In this document: positions 19,454 through 29,990 of the stretch, piece after piece
Numbering within the stretch: the stretch's first letter is position 1
Layout of the letters: every line of letters starts with the position of its first letter
DNA from: Bartonella tamiae Th239
GTDB lineage: Bacteria; Pseudomonadota; Alphaproteobacteria; Rhizobiales; Rhizobiaceae
NCBI RefSeq assembly: GCF_000278275.1
Contig: NZ_JH725147.1
Location: forward strand, 1,042,849-1,106,848
Length of the DNA: 64,000 nucleotides
Reading direction: 5' to 3'
The notes under the pieces: model-generated
Database searches by the model: none
The model's input: the letters and a program-made list of their open reading frames with translations, nothing else
What the model was told of the DNA's origin: nothing
Program-made: the position numbers and the translations under genes

Positions 19454-20269
19454 TCACTTATTATTTTGAGAAGTACCTGGGAATTTTGACATATAATAAG
19501 GAAGATTTTTAAAGAAACGTTTCTTTAAAATTGCTCCTGTAAGATCACGATGAACATCCATTTGTTTGCCAAAATTAACAAACACAATCACATCTTTTTC
19601 ATTTTCCATCCACCCCACAAACCATGCGATGCGATGGGGAACATTATCTGTCGTTTGTTTTCGAAATCCTGTCGCTCCCGTTTTTGCATAAACAGTCCAG
19701 CCATGAAATGACTGATCGATGCGAAAAATATTTTTTAAAAACTTTTGTTCGTTAGATGTCTGACTATAGTGACCAGAAGCGACATTGCTTAAAAATCTTA
19801 ATTGTTCCTGGGGTGAAAGAGACAATGTTCCATTGAGCCAAGCGCGTTGTAAACCATTTTCTCCGTTTTTATCTGATATATCTTTATTACCATAATCAAA
19901 ACGCTCTAATTGGTCTTGAAGTGTTTGTTTCCCAATTTTTTCAGTTAAGTGTTGAGAATACCAAACAACAGAATGGCGGATCCAGCTTTTGGGTGTTTGA
20001 GCTTTTTTCCAGATATTAAGTGAAGCATTATAACTTACATCATAAGGCCATTTGGGCGTATTTTCATCTTTTAAAATGCCTGCTTCATATCCAATTATAG
20101 CCAAAGGAATTTTAAAAGTTGATGCAGCTGGAGCACGTTCATTACAATCTCCCGACTGAAAAAAGGGGGCTACCGCATTGATGTTTTTAAGCAAAATACA
20201 ATCAGCGAGACTTGATGACGAATAGAAAAGACAACATAAAAAAGGGCAAATATAAAAAATATGTTTCAT
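19454..20269 (-). CDS. Class D (OXA-type) beta-lactamase
   Basis: This 271-residue secreted serine hydrolase has a signal peptide of about 22 residues. All class D landmarks are present: the nucleophile motif STFK at residues 50-53, SVV in IRHSVVWYS, YGN in FDYGNKDIS, WLNGTLSLSPQEQLRFL, and KTG in AKTGATGF. These predict a periplasmic enzyme that hydrolyses penicillins; the exact spectrum cannot be read from sequence. A BlaR-type sensor is unlikely because no transmembrane sensor region is present. The ATG at 20269 starts the signal; a second ATG at 20287 is possible and neither has a strong ribosome-binding site. Base composition resembles its neighbours and no mobile-element flanks are seen. 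Confidence 0.9.
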   Translation of the reverse strand: MKHIFYICPFLCCLFYSSSSLADCILLKNINAVAPFFQSGDCNERAPAASTFKIPLAIIGYEAGILKDENTPKWPYDVSYNASLNIWKKAQTPKSWIRHSVVWYSQHLTEKIGKQTLQDQLERFDYGNKDISDKNGENGLQRAWLNGTLSLSPQEQLRFLSNVASGHYSQTSNEQKFLKNIFRIDQSFHGWTVYAKTGATGFRKQTTDNVPHRIAWFVGWMENEKDVIVFVNFGKQMDVHRDLTGAILKKRFFKNLPYYMSKFPGTSQNNK

Positions 20270-20433
20270 ATATAAAAGGCCTAACATGATAATAAACGTG
20301 ATATAAACTGTATAAAATGAATTTTTTTTAGTATGTAATGTAAAAAACTATTTAGGATGATTTATTAAGTTCAAAATAAGAAATTATTTATCAAAAATCT
20401 GAATTTTATTGATCTTATGATTATTTCTGAATT

Positions 20434-21846
20434 TTAAACTGCTGTACCACCGATTGTCATACCATTCATACGTAAATGTGGCTGCCCTACACCAACAGGA
20501 ACGCTTTGTCCTGCTTTACCACAAGCACCAATGCCATTATCAAGTTTAGGATCATTGCCAATCATCGCAATGCGTTTCATCGCATCGGGACCATTACCAA
20601 TCAATGTTGCGCCTTTTATAGGCGCTGCAATTTTACCATTTTCAATACGATAAGCCTCTGTGCATTCAAAGACAAATTTACCTGAAGTAATATCAACCTG
20701 CCCACCACCAAAGGATACGGCATAAATTCCATTTTTTAATGAGCTTATAATTTCATCTGGATGATGTTGACCACCAAGCATCATAGTGTTTGTCATTCTA
20801 GGCATTGGCGCATAAGCATAGGATTCACGTCTTCCATTGCCTGTTGGTTTCACCCCCATAAGTCTTGCATTAAGACGATCTTGCATGAAACCCACTAATA
20901 TACCGTCTTCAATCAAAATGTTACGCGCTGACGGTGTCCCTTCATCGTCAACATTAAGAGAGCCTCGACGTTCAGAAATTGTGCCATCATCAACAATAGT
21001 TACGCCTTCTGCGGCAACTTGCTGCCCTAAGAGACCAGAAAAGGCCGATGTTTTTTTTCGATTAAAATCACCTTCAAGACCGTGTCCCACTGCTTCATGC
21101 AACATGACGCCAGGCCAACCATTAGCGAGAACCACATCAAATGTACCAGCAGGTGCGGCTTCTGCCTCTAAATTTACGATTGCCATACGCAAAGCTTCAT
21201 CAGCCGCGTGTTGCCAGTTTTCCTCTTGAATAAATTGATTAAATTCTTGGCGTCCGCCGCAGCCATAAAAGCCGTTTTCAAGACGATCTCCTTTGCCTGC
21301 AACAATAGAAACAGATAAACGGACAAGGGGGCGTATATCACGCACCAAATGACCGTCTGCCCTTAAAATTTCAACATGTTGTAGTGATCCTGCCAAAGAG
21401 ACACTTACCTGCCTGACAAAATCACTTTTTTCACGAATATATCCATCAATTTTTTCTAAAAGCGCAACTTTTTCTTCAAATGAGGGTGTCAGTAAAGGGT
21501 TATTATCTGTATAAAGCTTATGATTTGTACGCAAAGGTGCGGCACTATATTCCCCTTGATATCCATGGCTTATCGCTTTTGCAGCATCACTGGCCCGTTT
21601 TAAAGCAGCTTTTGATAATTCACCTGCATGCGCATAAGCGGTGGCTTCATCGGCAACGGCGCGCAAACCAAAACCTGTATCTTGATGAAATGAGCCGTTT
21701 TTTAACCGCCCATTATCAAATAAAAGAGCTTCACTTTCACGATGTTCAATAAACAACTCACCATCATCTGCGTTTTTCAAAGTGTCTTGAAGCACCTTTT
21801 GTACTTCATTTGCTCCAATATCAAATTGATCAATAAGCGATTTCAT
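20434..21846 (-). CDS. tldD: TldD metalloprotease
   Basis: This protein of about 470 residues has the TldD zinc motif in GVMLHEAVGHGLEGDFNRKKTSAF (HExxxH) and the conserved C-terminal GRRESYAYAPMPRMTNTMM. TldD pairs with TldE/PmbA in a heterodimeric protease that removes unfolded peptides, matures microcin B17 and degrades CcdA. No tldE/pmbA gene is adjacent, so it must lie elsewhere. ATG at 21846 follows GGA closely; an in-frame TTG at 21858 would add four residues. Confidence 0.95.
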   Translation of the reverse strand: MKSLIDQFDIGANEVQKVLQDTLKNADDGELFIEHRESEALLFDNGRLKNGSFHQDTGFGLRAVADEATAYAHAGELSKAALKRASDAAKAISHGYQGEYSAAPLRTNHKLYTDNNPLLTPSFEEKVALLEKIDGYIREKSDFVRQVSVSLAGSLQHVEILRADGHLVRDIRPLVRLSVSIVAGKGDRLENGFYGCGGRQEFNQFIQEENWQHAADEALRMAIVNLEAEAAPAGTFDVVLANGWPGVMLHEAVGHGLEGDFNRKKTSAFSGLLGQQVAAEGVTIVDDGTISERRGSLNVDDEGTPSARNILIEDGILVGFMQDRLNARLMGVKPTGNGRRESYAYAPMPRMTNTMMLGGQHHPDEIISSLKNGIYAVSFGGGQVDITSGKFVFECTEAYRIENGKIAAPIKGATLIGNGPDAMKRIAMIGNDPKLDNGIGACGKAGQSVPVGVGQPHLRMNGMTIGGTAV

Positions 21847-21990
21847 CAAAGGGTCCAATCATGAAGATTATAATGTCTTTTAAAAAAGGGATAAACTCAA
21901 TCTCATATATGATATGATAAAAATTTGAGCATTGAGTTTATTTTCATATGTTAATGACAATTGGCGTTTATTTTTTAAAATTAAAGGTTA

Positions 21991-22527
21991 TTATTTGAGT
22001 GCATTATAGGCTTGATTAAGTCCAGTTAAATCAATCATACCACCAACACCTTCTTCAGGTGTTGTAAAAATAAAATATGTTGCCATTTTTCCATCAAGAA
22101 ATGCTTTAAGGTCTTCAGGTTTTAAAAAGGCTTCGGCAACACAATTGTCACCAAGGCAGCGCCGATAGTCCATTTTGCCCATGTCTTTATCATCAATTTT
22201 AATGCCAACACCTAAGCGCAATTCTACTCTTATAGGAACGAAAACGCGCATCAATGTTCCCTCATTGTTAGGGAGTTTATAAAGTGTAACACGAAAGGTA
22301 ATGTCTGGACGGTTTTGAGCGCGCACATTTTGAACCACCTCACATTGAATATTCGGTGTTCCAGGTGGAAGTGTACAGATCTTTGTCCAAGCACCAAAAG
22401 TTTCAGGGGCAGGTACGTCTTGTTGGCTAGGGGCTTGCGCCAATGCGAAATGTACAGAAAATGCAACAATGGCTATAAAAGCTGATGCAATAATACTCAA
22501 AAAGTGAAATGTTTGACGAAGTGACAT
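21991..22527 (-). CDS. Invasion-associated locus B (IalB) family protein
   Basis: This 178-residue protein has a signal peptide (MSLRQTFHFLSIIASAFIAIVAFSVHFALA) and the IalB-family core: FGAWTKICTLPPG, CEVVQNVRAQN, a long beta region, and YRRCLGDNCVAEAFLKPEDLKAFLDGK with the two conserved Cys. The family is named for a Bartonella protein linked to erythrocyte invasion and is widespread in Rhizobiales. This copy is not necessarily IalB itself, and a role in invasion is only inferred. ATG at 22527 fits the signal; a longer upstream reading adds 13 residues of no clear use. Confidence 0.85.
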   Translation of the reverse strand: MSLRQTFHFLSIIASAFIAIVAFSVHFALAQAPSQQDVPAPETFGAWTKICTLPPGTPNIQCEVVQNVRAQNRPDITFRVTLYKLPNNEGTLMRVFVPIRVELRLGVGIKIDDKDMGKMDYRRCLGDNCVAEAFLKPEDLKAFLDGKMATYFIFTTPEEGVGGMIDLTGLNQAYNALK

Positions 22528-22819
22528 AAAAACTCCTGATCGAATCATCATGACGTTATCGCGCATGCGCCTTCATGAAAAGTAAAGTTAAGCTCATTAA
22601 TAACCAGTTTTTTATATATAAATGCAATTTTCTCACTTTATGCAATCAGAACATGGCAAAAAGGCGATAGTATTCACGAGCTTTTTTCTTTTTAAGAGTA
22701 TTGAGGCTGTTTGTCGCATTGTTTTATGGGATAGAAATTGATAAAGCATCATAAAATTAGTGCATATTAATAAAATTCTCTGTTTGAAGCAGGAGAATAT
22801 AGCTTTATTGGCAAAATTT

Positions 22820-24307
22820 ATGTCTAAAAAAAAGAAAACGCCTTTTTTTTCGTCTATTTTAAAATGTGATCATAAGATGATCGGTACATTTTATTTGGTG
22901 TTGGCTATTATATCGGGTCTTTTAGGGGCCGTTTTTTCTCTTTTGCTGCGTTTAAAATTAGATGACATTAATTTGGCGCATTTAAATGGATTTCTTTCAA
23001 CGCCCTCAGATGAATTATGGTTGTTTATATTGAATATAAGTCATGCTATCATTTTTATTTTTTTTACGCTCATACCAGCCTTGATGGGTGGTTTTGGCAA
23101 TTGGTTTTTGCCTTTAATGTTGGGTGCAAAAAATGTCGCATTTCCAAAATTGAATTATCTTAGCTTTGGTCTTTTAGTGACATCATTTATATTAACATGT
23201 ATTATGGGAGTTATAAAGTATAGTGGATTTGAAGCAAGTATCTTAGGCTTATCAGCAATTTATCTTGCAGCTTTTAGTTTCATCATTATTTTTATCAATT
23301 TTATTGTCACAATCGTTACGATGCGTGCGCCAGGTTTAACGCTTTCTGGTTTGCCAATTTTTGTCTGGTCAATCTTGATCGCTTCATTCTTAGGTTTGAT
23401 TTATGTTCCAGCTATTATCGCGTCCATTCCTCATTCTATGAACTTCCTTTTTTCGATGAGAAATATTGAAACGGATGTTCAAAGTTTTTATCTCATGATG
23501 TGGTTTTATACACATCCAGAACTTTACGTCTTGTTGTTGCCAGCTTTTGGAATAATCAGCCAGATTATTATCTCATTTTGTAAACGCGCATTATGGGGAG
23601 AGCGTTTTGTTATTGTCGCAATGATCGCGATGGGAGGTATGGGGTTGTTATCTTGGATGTCTGATCTTTTTAGATTCAATGGGTTTGGTTTGGGATCTCT
23701 TCATTTCGTTTTGGCGCCTCCAATCATGTTAACAGCAATGGTCTTTATTTTAGGCAGCTGGTTTATGACTTTATTGAAAAGCCATCTTTCATTGCAAATA
23801 CCATTATATTGGGTGTTCGGATTTTTGGTCATGTTATTTATGGGACTCATTTCAATGGCTCAATTCATCTATGTGACATGGTTTGAATACAATTTGGGTT
23901 CGTCAAATTATATTGCTCATTTTCATTATTTATTATCATTAAATGCAGTGTTTGCTATTTTTGCTGCTTGGTATTATTGGTTGCCAAAAATGACGGGATA
24001 TCAATCGTCCTCTTTGATAAGTAAATTGCATTTTTGGTCTTTTTTTATAGGAAGTAATGCTATTTTTATACCGCAATATTTGACTGGCTCAGACCTTAAA
24101 GCATCCTATTTGATTGCTGTTTCTTTATTTGGTGCTTCGTTATCTGGAGTGTCGGTATTTATTTTTCTTTATAATCTAGCTGATACTTTTTTACGCCGAC
24201 GCCAATCTAAACCTTACCCATGGGGTAAAGGTACAAATACATTAGAATGGCAATTGCCCTCTCCGCCTAAAGAGGGGTGGATATTAGTTCCGCGTCTTTC
24301 AAAATAA
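22820..24307 (+). CDS. CtaD-like haem-copper oxidase subunit I, Cu-B ligands and proton-channel residues lost
   Basis: This 495-residue protein is clearly subunit I of cytochrome c oxidase by its order of motifs: DHKMIGTFYLV, PALMGGFGNWFLPLMLGA, HPELY, AHFHYLLSLNAVFAIFA, and TLEWQLPSPP at the C terminus. The haem His residues remain (75, 367, 369), as do Cu-B-region His232, Glu234 and Tyr236. The usual His-His pair is Ser281-Asp282 (bases 23660-23665), the D-channel Asp is Asn105, and the K-channel Lys is Ile310. The Arg-Arg pair near haem propionates is also missing. It cannot bind Cu-B normally, so oxygen reduction and proton pumping are doubtful. The frame is intact. The start may be GTG at 22760; ctaB follows. 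Confidence 0.9.
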   Translation: MSKKKKTPFFSSILKCDHKMIGTFYLVLAIISGLLGAVFSLLLRLKLDDINLAHLNGFLSTPSDELWLFILNISHAIIFIFFTLIPALMGGFGNWFLPLMLGAKNVAFPKLNYLSFGLLVTSFILTCIMGVIKYSGFEASILGLSAIYLAAFSFIIIFINFIVTIVTMRAPGLTLSGLPIFVWSILIASFLGLIYVPAIIASIPHSMNFLFSMRNIETDVQSFYLMMWFYTHPELYVLLLPAFGIISQIIISFCKRALWGERFVIVAMIAMGGMGLLSWMSDLFRFNGFGLGSLHFVLAPPIMLTAMVFILGSWFMTLLKSHLSLQIPLYWVFGFLVMLFMGLISMAQFIYVTWFEYNLGSSNYIAHFHYLLSLNAVFAIFAAWYYWLPKMTGYQSSSLISKLHFWSFFIGSNAIFIPQYLTGSDLKASYLIAVSLFGASLSGVSVFIFLYNLADTFLRRRQSKPYPWGKGTNTLEWQLPSPPKEGWILVPRLSK

Positions 24308-24510
24308 AATTTATGTCAAATACATTAGAAATGTGTGATAATGAAACCATGACTATGCTTTCTAAAGGCTTACATCGTGTTTTTAGTCTATGGCAAGACT
24401 TGATGTCGTGATGCGTTTATAGTGTGTCTACACGATGTTGATATGATTATGCATAAGCAGAATATCGCTCAAGCTGGATTTAATTAAAATGAAAAAGGTC
24501 GTTAAATAGA

Positions 24511-25449
24511 ATGTCTGTGCTTCATCCTATAAAAAAAAATGTTGTCGATGAACCTTCAGAGGCAAATGCACATGATTATATGACACTATTAAAACCACGT
24601 GTCATGTCTTTGGTTGTTTTTACGGCGCTTGTTGGTCTGCTTGTTGCACCGAGTTCTATCAATCCTATCATCGGATTTATAGCTATTTTTTGTATTGCAG
24701 TTGGCGGTGGCGCATCTGGTGCATTGAATATGTGGTATGATGCGGATATTGACGCAATCATGAAAAGAACGCAAAAAAGAGCCATTCCATCCGGAAAATT
24801 AAAACCGAAAGAAGTTTTTATTTTTGGAATTGTGCTTTCTATTTTTTCCGTTTTAACAATGGGTATTTTTGTTAATTGGTTTTCGGCAGCGTTTTTAGCT
24901 TTTACAATATTTTTCTATGTTGTTATTTATACGATGTGGCTAAAAAGAATAACACCGCAAAACATTGTTATTGGTGGTGCATCGGGTGCCTTTCCGCCAA
25001 TGATTGGATGGGCGGCAGCGACGGGTACAATCAGTGTTGATAGTTGTATTTTATTTCTCATTATTTTTATGTGGACACCACCTCATTTTTGGGCATTATC
25101 TTTATTTGCAAAAACAGATTATGGTGCCGCAAAGATCCCTATGATGCCTAATGTTCGTGGAGAAAAGTCTACGAAAAATCAGATTTTGGTTTATGCAATT
25201 CTTATGGCACTCTGTGGAGTTTTACCCTCTATCATGGGTTTTGCTGGATTGTTTTATGGTGTTTTATCTGCGCTTTTAGGTATAATTTTTGTTTATCGGG
25301 CTTTTTATTTATGGAAAGTTGTCGATAAAGAAAAAACGATTTTTGCTGCAAAAAAACTTTTCTTTTTCTCACTTATTTATCTTTTTGCTATATTTGCGGT
25401 TCTCTTAATTGAATCAACCGTATTGCGTTTCATGGGCTATTGGGGTTGA
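24511..25449 (+). CDS. ctaB: Protoheme IX farnesyltransferase (haem O synthase)
   Basis: This 312-residue UbiA-superfamily membrane enzyme attaches a farnesyl group to haem B to make haem O, needed for haem-copper oxidases. The prenyl-diphosphate motif is [23 protein letters not shown], and the second conserved loop is [22 protein letters not shown]. About eight or nine membrane segments are visible. It follows the aberrant ctaD by 203 bases and precedes the 50-residue membrane peptide; no ctaC, ctaE or ctaG is adjacent. Confidence 0.96.
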   Translation: MSVLHPIKKNVVDEPSEANAHDYMTLLKPRVMSLVVFTALVGLLVAPSSINPIIGFIAIFCIAVGGGASGALNMWYDADIDAIMKRTQKRAIPSGKLKPKEVFIFGIVLSIFSVLTMGIFVNWFSAAFLAFTIFFYVVIYTMWLKRITPQNIVIGGASGAFPPMIGWAAATGTISVDSCILFLIIFMWTPPHFWALSLFAKTDYGAAKIPMMPNVRGEKSTKNQILVYAILMALCGVLPSIMGFAGLFYGVLSALLGIIFVYRAFYLWKVVDKEKTIFAAKKLFFFSLIYLFAIFAVLLIESTVLRFMGYWG

Positions 25450-25452
25450 AAA

Positions 25453-25605
25453 ATGGACAATAAAGTCAAAATTATAGACCAGATACAATTAAGCGAAACA
25501 CAAAAAAGAGCACAACGTCATCGTGCAAAAGGACTTGCATTGGCTTTGTTTTTATTTGTATTGGTCATATTTGCGGGCACAATGGCACATTTATATGGTG
25601 CATAG
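25453..25605 (+). CDS. Small single-pass membrane protein (CoxF-like)
   Basis: This 50-residue protein is basic at the N terminus and has one hydrophobic helix (GLALALFLFVLVIFAGTMAHL). It lies 3 bases after ctaB. A small membrane protein is found at the same place after ctaB in many alphaproteobacterial cox clusters, sometimes called CoxF. It is too short for its function to be inferred from sequence. The ATG at 25453 and the TAG at 25603-25605 are in frame. Confidence 0.72.
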   Translation: MDNKVKIIDQIQLSETQKRAQRHRAKGLALALFLFVLVIFAGTMAHLYGA

Positions 25606-25639
25606 ATAAGACGTAAGTGGAACGTTAATAGGAAAAAAA

Positions 25640-26752
<1,113 letters not shown>

Positions 26753-26754
26753 AA

Positions 26755-27714
26755 ATGGCCGTTTATACTGATATTGGTGAAGATGAATTAGAAACCTTTC
26801 TTAGCTTTTATTCGATTGGAAAACTCATGTCCTATCGAGGTATTGCTGAAGGTGTAGAAAATTCTAATTTTATGCTCCATACAGATCAGGGAAATTTTAT
26901 TTTAACGCTTTACGAAAAACGTGTTTGTGAAGATGATTTGCCATTTTTCCTTGGTTTGATGCAGCATTTAAGTTTTAAAAATGTTCAATGTCCGCAACCT
27001 GTTTTGCGTAATGATAGACGTTTGGTTGGTCAACTTGCTGGACGTCCTGCTGCTATCATCACTTTTTTAGAAGGTATGTGGATGCGTAATCCGAATGTAC
27101 AACATTGTCGAGAAGTGGGAAAAGGATTAGCTGGCTTTCATTGTGCAGGGCAAGATTTTGCGTTAAGTAGAAAAAACAATTTATCGGTTTCTGCGTGGCG
27201 ATCTTTATGGGAAAAATCGCGACAAGAAGCGCAAAGCTTATCGCCTTTTATCGTCAATAAAATTGATCATGAAGTGGATTTTTTAGAGCAATATTGGCCT
27301 AATAATCTTCCTACAGGGATCATTCATGCAGATCTTTTTAACGATAATGTGTTTTTTCTTAACGACCATTTATCAGGTATTATTGATTTTTACTTTTCCT
27401 GTAATGATTATCTGGCTTATGATATTGCAATATGTTTGAATGCTTGGTGCTTTGAACGCGATTTTTCCTATAATTTAACGAAGGGGCAGGCGCTTTTAAA
27501 AAATTATAATAGCGTTCGTAGTTTTGACATAAGAGAAATAACAGCAATGCCTATATTAGCGCGTGGTGCTTCCTTACGATTTTTGTTAACACGCCTTTAT
27601 GACTGGTTTAATACACCTCAAAATAGTCTTGTTGTAAAAAAAGATCCTATGGAATATTGGCGTCGTCTTTCTTTTTTTCAAAATGTTCAATCTTCGTCAG
27701 AGCTTGGATTTTGA
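26755..27714 (+). CDS. thrB: Homoserine kinase
   Basis: This 319-residue kinase belongs to the aminoglycoside-phosphotransferase-like ThrB group used by alphaproteobacteria. It phosphorylates homoserine to give the substrate of ThrC. The nucleotide-binding region has [24 protein letters not shown]; the catalytic loop is [38 protein letters not shown], with the catalytic Asp and metal-binding residues. ATG at 26755 follows the ispH stop by two bases. It is translated directly into rnhA, whose ATG abuts its stop. Confidence 0.94.
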   Translation: MAVYTDIGEDELETFLSFYSIGKLMSYRGIAEGVENSNFMLHTDQGNFILTLYEKRVCEDDLPFFLGLMQHLSFKNVQCPQPVLRNDRRLVGQLAGRPAAIITFLEGMWMRNPNVQHCREVGKGLAGFHCAGQDFALSRKNNLSVSAWRSLWEKSRQEAQSLSPFIVNKIDHEVDFLEQYWPNNLPTGIIHADLFNDNVFFLNDHLSGIIDFYFSCNDYLAYDIAICLNAWCFERDFSYNLTKGQALLKNYNSVRSFDIREITAMPILARGASLRFLLTRLYDWFNTPQNSLVVKKDPMEYWRRLSFFQNVQSSSELGF

Positions 27715-28164
27715 ATGCGAGATAAAGAGTATAAACACATTGAAATTTATACTGATGGTGCGTGTTCTGGTAATCCAGGACCTGGCGGTTGGGGCGCTAT
27801 TTTGCGTTGGAAAGATATTGAACGTGAACTTTATGGTGGAGAACATCAAACAACAAATAATCGAATGGAGCTCATGGCGGCAGCGAGTGCTTTGAATGCA
27901 TTAAAAGAACCCTGTTCTGTAGATTTGTATACCGATTCAGTTTATGTCCGTGATGGCATATCAAGTTGGATTGATGGTTGGAAAAAAAATAACTGGCGCA
28001 CTTCTGCCAAAAAAAACGTTAAAAATGAAGATCTCTGGAAGATGCTTGATTTAGCGCGGATGCGCCATGATGTGCGTTGGCACTGGGTTAAAGGGCATGC
28101 CGGTCATCCTGAAAATGAACGCGCGGATGCGCTGGCACGTAAAGGGGTCGAAGATCATCGTTAA
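27715..28164 (+). CDS. rnhA: Ribonuclease HI
   Basis: This 149-residue nuclease cleaves the RNA strand of RNA-DNA hybrids (R-loops, lagging-strand primers). The active-site acidic set is visible: Asp in [16 protein letters not shown], Glu in NNRMELMAA, Asp in [10 protein letters not shown], and Asp in [12 protein letters not shown]. Length equals the E. coli type (about 155). The ATG starts at the base after the thrB stop, so the two are translationally linked. Confidence 0.97.
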   Translation: MRDKEYKHIEIYTDGACSGNPGPGGWGAILRWKDIERELYGGEHQTTNNRMELMAAASALNALKEPCSVDLYTDSVYVRDGISSWIDGWKKNNWRTSAKKNVKNEDLWKMLDLARMRHDVRWHWVKGHAGHPENERADALARKGVEDHR

Positions 28165-28451
28165 TGACTGGTGAGACTAAAAAGCTAGGTTCAGAACCAT
28201 TTCATTTTATTCAAATGATATAAGTTTTTTGAAAACGAAGAGATGAGTTGCAAGAAATATGAGTATTTTGAACGTGGGTCAACAAAGTTACTGACAAAAT
28301 TTTCATATCCAAAGAACACAAAAATCGCTTCAATCTCCTTTATTAAAAAAGCCAAGAAGAGGATATATCATCCGCTTTTCACTTTTATTCTCGTTTTTTT
28401 GCTGTTTATTGTGTCCTTTCATTAAAATGAAGTGGTTTTAAGACTATTCGT

Positions 28452-29282
28452 CTATTTTTTGTTGTCAAAAATATGAAAATTGCCTGTAAAGGCTGACGTT
28501 TTTGTTTTTGCAATGTAAGTTATAGTTGTGTCGAAAATTTCTGGATCAAATGTAATATCAGCTTGAGCGATATATTTATCTCCTTGTTTTTTTAAGATTG
28601 ATACTGGACCCAATTGCATATCTCCGCCATCTAAGAAAAGATCAGTCAAAATGTCATGCCGATTGAGAGTATTTCCTATATTAGAAATAATGAGATCCAA
28701 TGTTTTATGTTTTTTTATTGCTTCAATTTTTACAGCCTCTCCCACTTGATTGGGAAGAGCATTTTGTGCCATTAAAAGTGTATCATTTCCTATAATATCA
28801 TTGTCATTATTTTGAGATGTGAAGTCAAAATCAATCGTAAAGGGCAAGCAAATATCCTCGCAAATGCCAACTGTGACAGATCCGTAAATAGTATCAAAGT
28901 CTTGGTCCGTTTCTATCATGAAAGGCAAAAATACATGTCCCTTGTAACCAATTGACCAATCATTCTGATCTTGAAAGAGTTGAGGTGTTGGATAGTCTAT
29001 TTTATAATATATTTTTTGGTCAAATGAAAAAAAAGGTGCCATTCCTGAGTTGCCAGGATTTTGCCAGTATGTTTTCCATCCTTTTTTTAAGTCAATTTCT
29101 ATATAACCATGATAATGCTTTGTGTGCATAGTGTTTTCCAATGCAATGCGGACTTGCCCACCCTCCATTTTATGCCAAGGCGTTACATAGAGTGTATTGT
29201 CTGAATGTGACTGTCCTTGAACATTGATTGGTGTAAGACTTATTATAATAAACGTAAAAAAATAAATAAGATTATGTTTCAA
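28452..29282 (-). CDS. Periplasmic DsbD-alpha-like protein
   Basis: This 276-residue secreted protein has a signal peptide (to about VQG) and the N-terminal thiol-disulfide domain seen in DsbD/ScsB: ALENTMH, DLKKGWKTYWQNPGNSGMAPFF, and the redox-type pair in GICEDICLPFTIDF. No membrane helices or thioredoxin domain follow, so this is a stand-alone alpha domain of the kind common in Rhizobiales. It may pass reducing power in the periplasm; its partner is not in this window apart from the DsbA-like protein at 36387. It has no close operon partner. Confidence 0.78.
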   Translation of the reverse strand: MKHNLIYFFTFIIISLTPINVQGQSHSDNTLYVTPWHKMEGGQVRIALENTMHTKHYHGYIEIDLKKGWKTYWQNPGNSGMAPFFSFDQKIYYKIDYPTPQLFQDQNDWSIGYKGHVFLPFMIETDQDFDTIYGSVTVGICEDICLPFTIDFDFTSQNNDNDIIGNDTLLMAQNALPNQVGEAVKIEAIKKHKTLDLIISNIGNTLNRHDILTDLFLDGGDMQLGPVSILKKQGDKYIAQADITFDPEIFDTTITYIAKTKTSAFTGNFHIFDNKK

Positions 29283-29387
29283 TGGTTTATGCCTTTTTAA
29301 ACGAAAAAATCAAATTGGCTTTTAAAAATTTATATTAATTTTTATTTTTTTCTTGCACTTCTTTTTATCACGTTTAACCTTGTGATT

Positions 29388-29990
29388 ATGGAAAAATTAA
29401 GAGCAATGAAAAACCGAAATGGTTTTTTAAACAACCATTTATTAATCGCCATGCCCAGTATGGCAGATGAACGTTTTAAACGCGCAATTATATATATTTG
29501 TGCCCATGGTGATGAAGGTGCTGTTGGTCTTGTCTTGAATAAGAAGCTTGAAACGACTTTTCCAGATCTTTTAATTCGATTGGGTATTATCAATGAAGAA
29601 AGAAAACCTTTTTTAAGCGATCGTGCTAAAACACTACCTGTATTAAATGGTGGTCCAGTTGAGCGTAATCGCGGCTTTGTATTGCATACGAATGATTATT
29701 TTTGCCGGGCCACAATGACTATTGCGTCTGGTCTATGTTTAACCTCAACTACGGATGTATTAAAAGCGATAAGTGGTGATAATGGTCCAAAAATGTCGCT
29801 GACAACACTTGGATACTCCGATTGGACAAAAGGTCAACTCGAAGCAGAGGTCTCGAATAATGTATGGTTAACCAGTAGTGTCGATAGCAATTTTCTTTTT
29901 TCTGGTGAGATTGAAAAACAATATGATCTTAGTTTATTGCGTATGGGCATTAATCCGAATTTTTTAGTTGCTGAGGCAGGACATGCATGA
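29388..29990 (+). CDS. YqgE/AlgH family protein (UPF0301)
   Basis: This protein has about 200 residues, with NGFLNNHLLIAMPSMADERFKRAIIYICAHGDEGAVGLVLNK followed by PVLNGGPVERNRGFVLHT and GYSDWTKGQLEAEVSNNVWL, the standard signatures of YqgE/AlgH. The family is widely conserved; in Pseudomonas AlgH affects alginate, but its molecular function is not known. ATG at 29388 is preferred, with a GTG two codons earlier. Confidence 0.9.
   Translation: MEKLRAMKNRNGFLNNHLLIAMPSMADERFKRAIIYICAHGDEGAVGLVLNKKLETTFPDLLIRLGIINEERKPFLSDRAKTLPVLNGGPVERNRGFVLHTNDYFCRATMTIASGLCLTSTTDVLKAISGDNGPKMSLTTLGYSDWTKGQLEAEVSNNVWLTSSVDSNFLFSGEIEKQYDLSLLRMGINPNFLVAEAGHA

Noticed and set aside
28243-28425. 60-codon frame with a hydrophobic C terminus
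   Set aside because: No ribosome-binding site or family resemblance; AT-rich DNA often encodes such Phe/Leu/Ile runs by chance.
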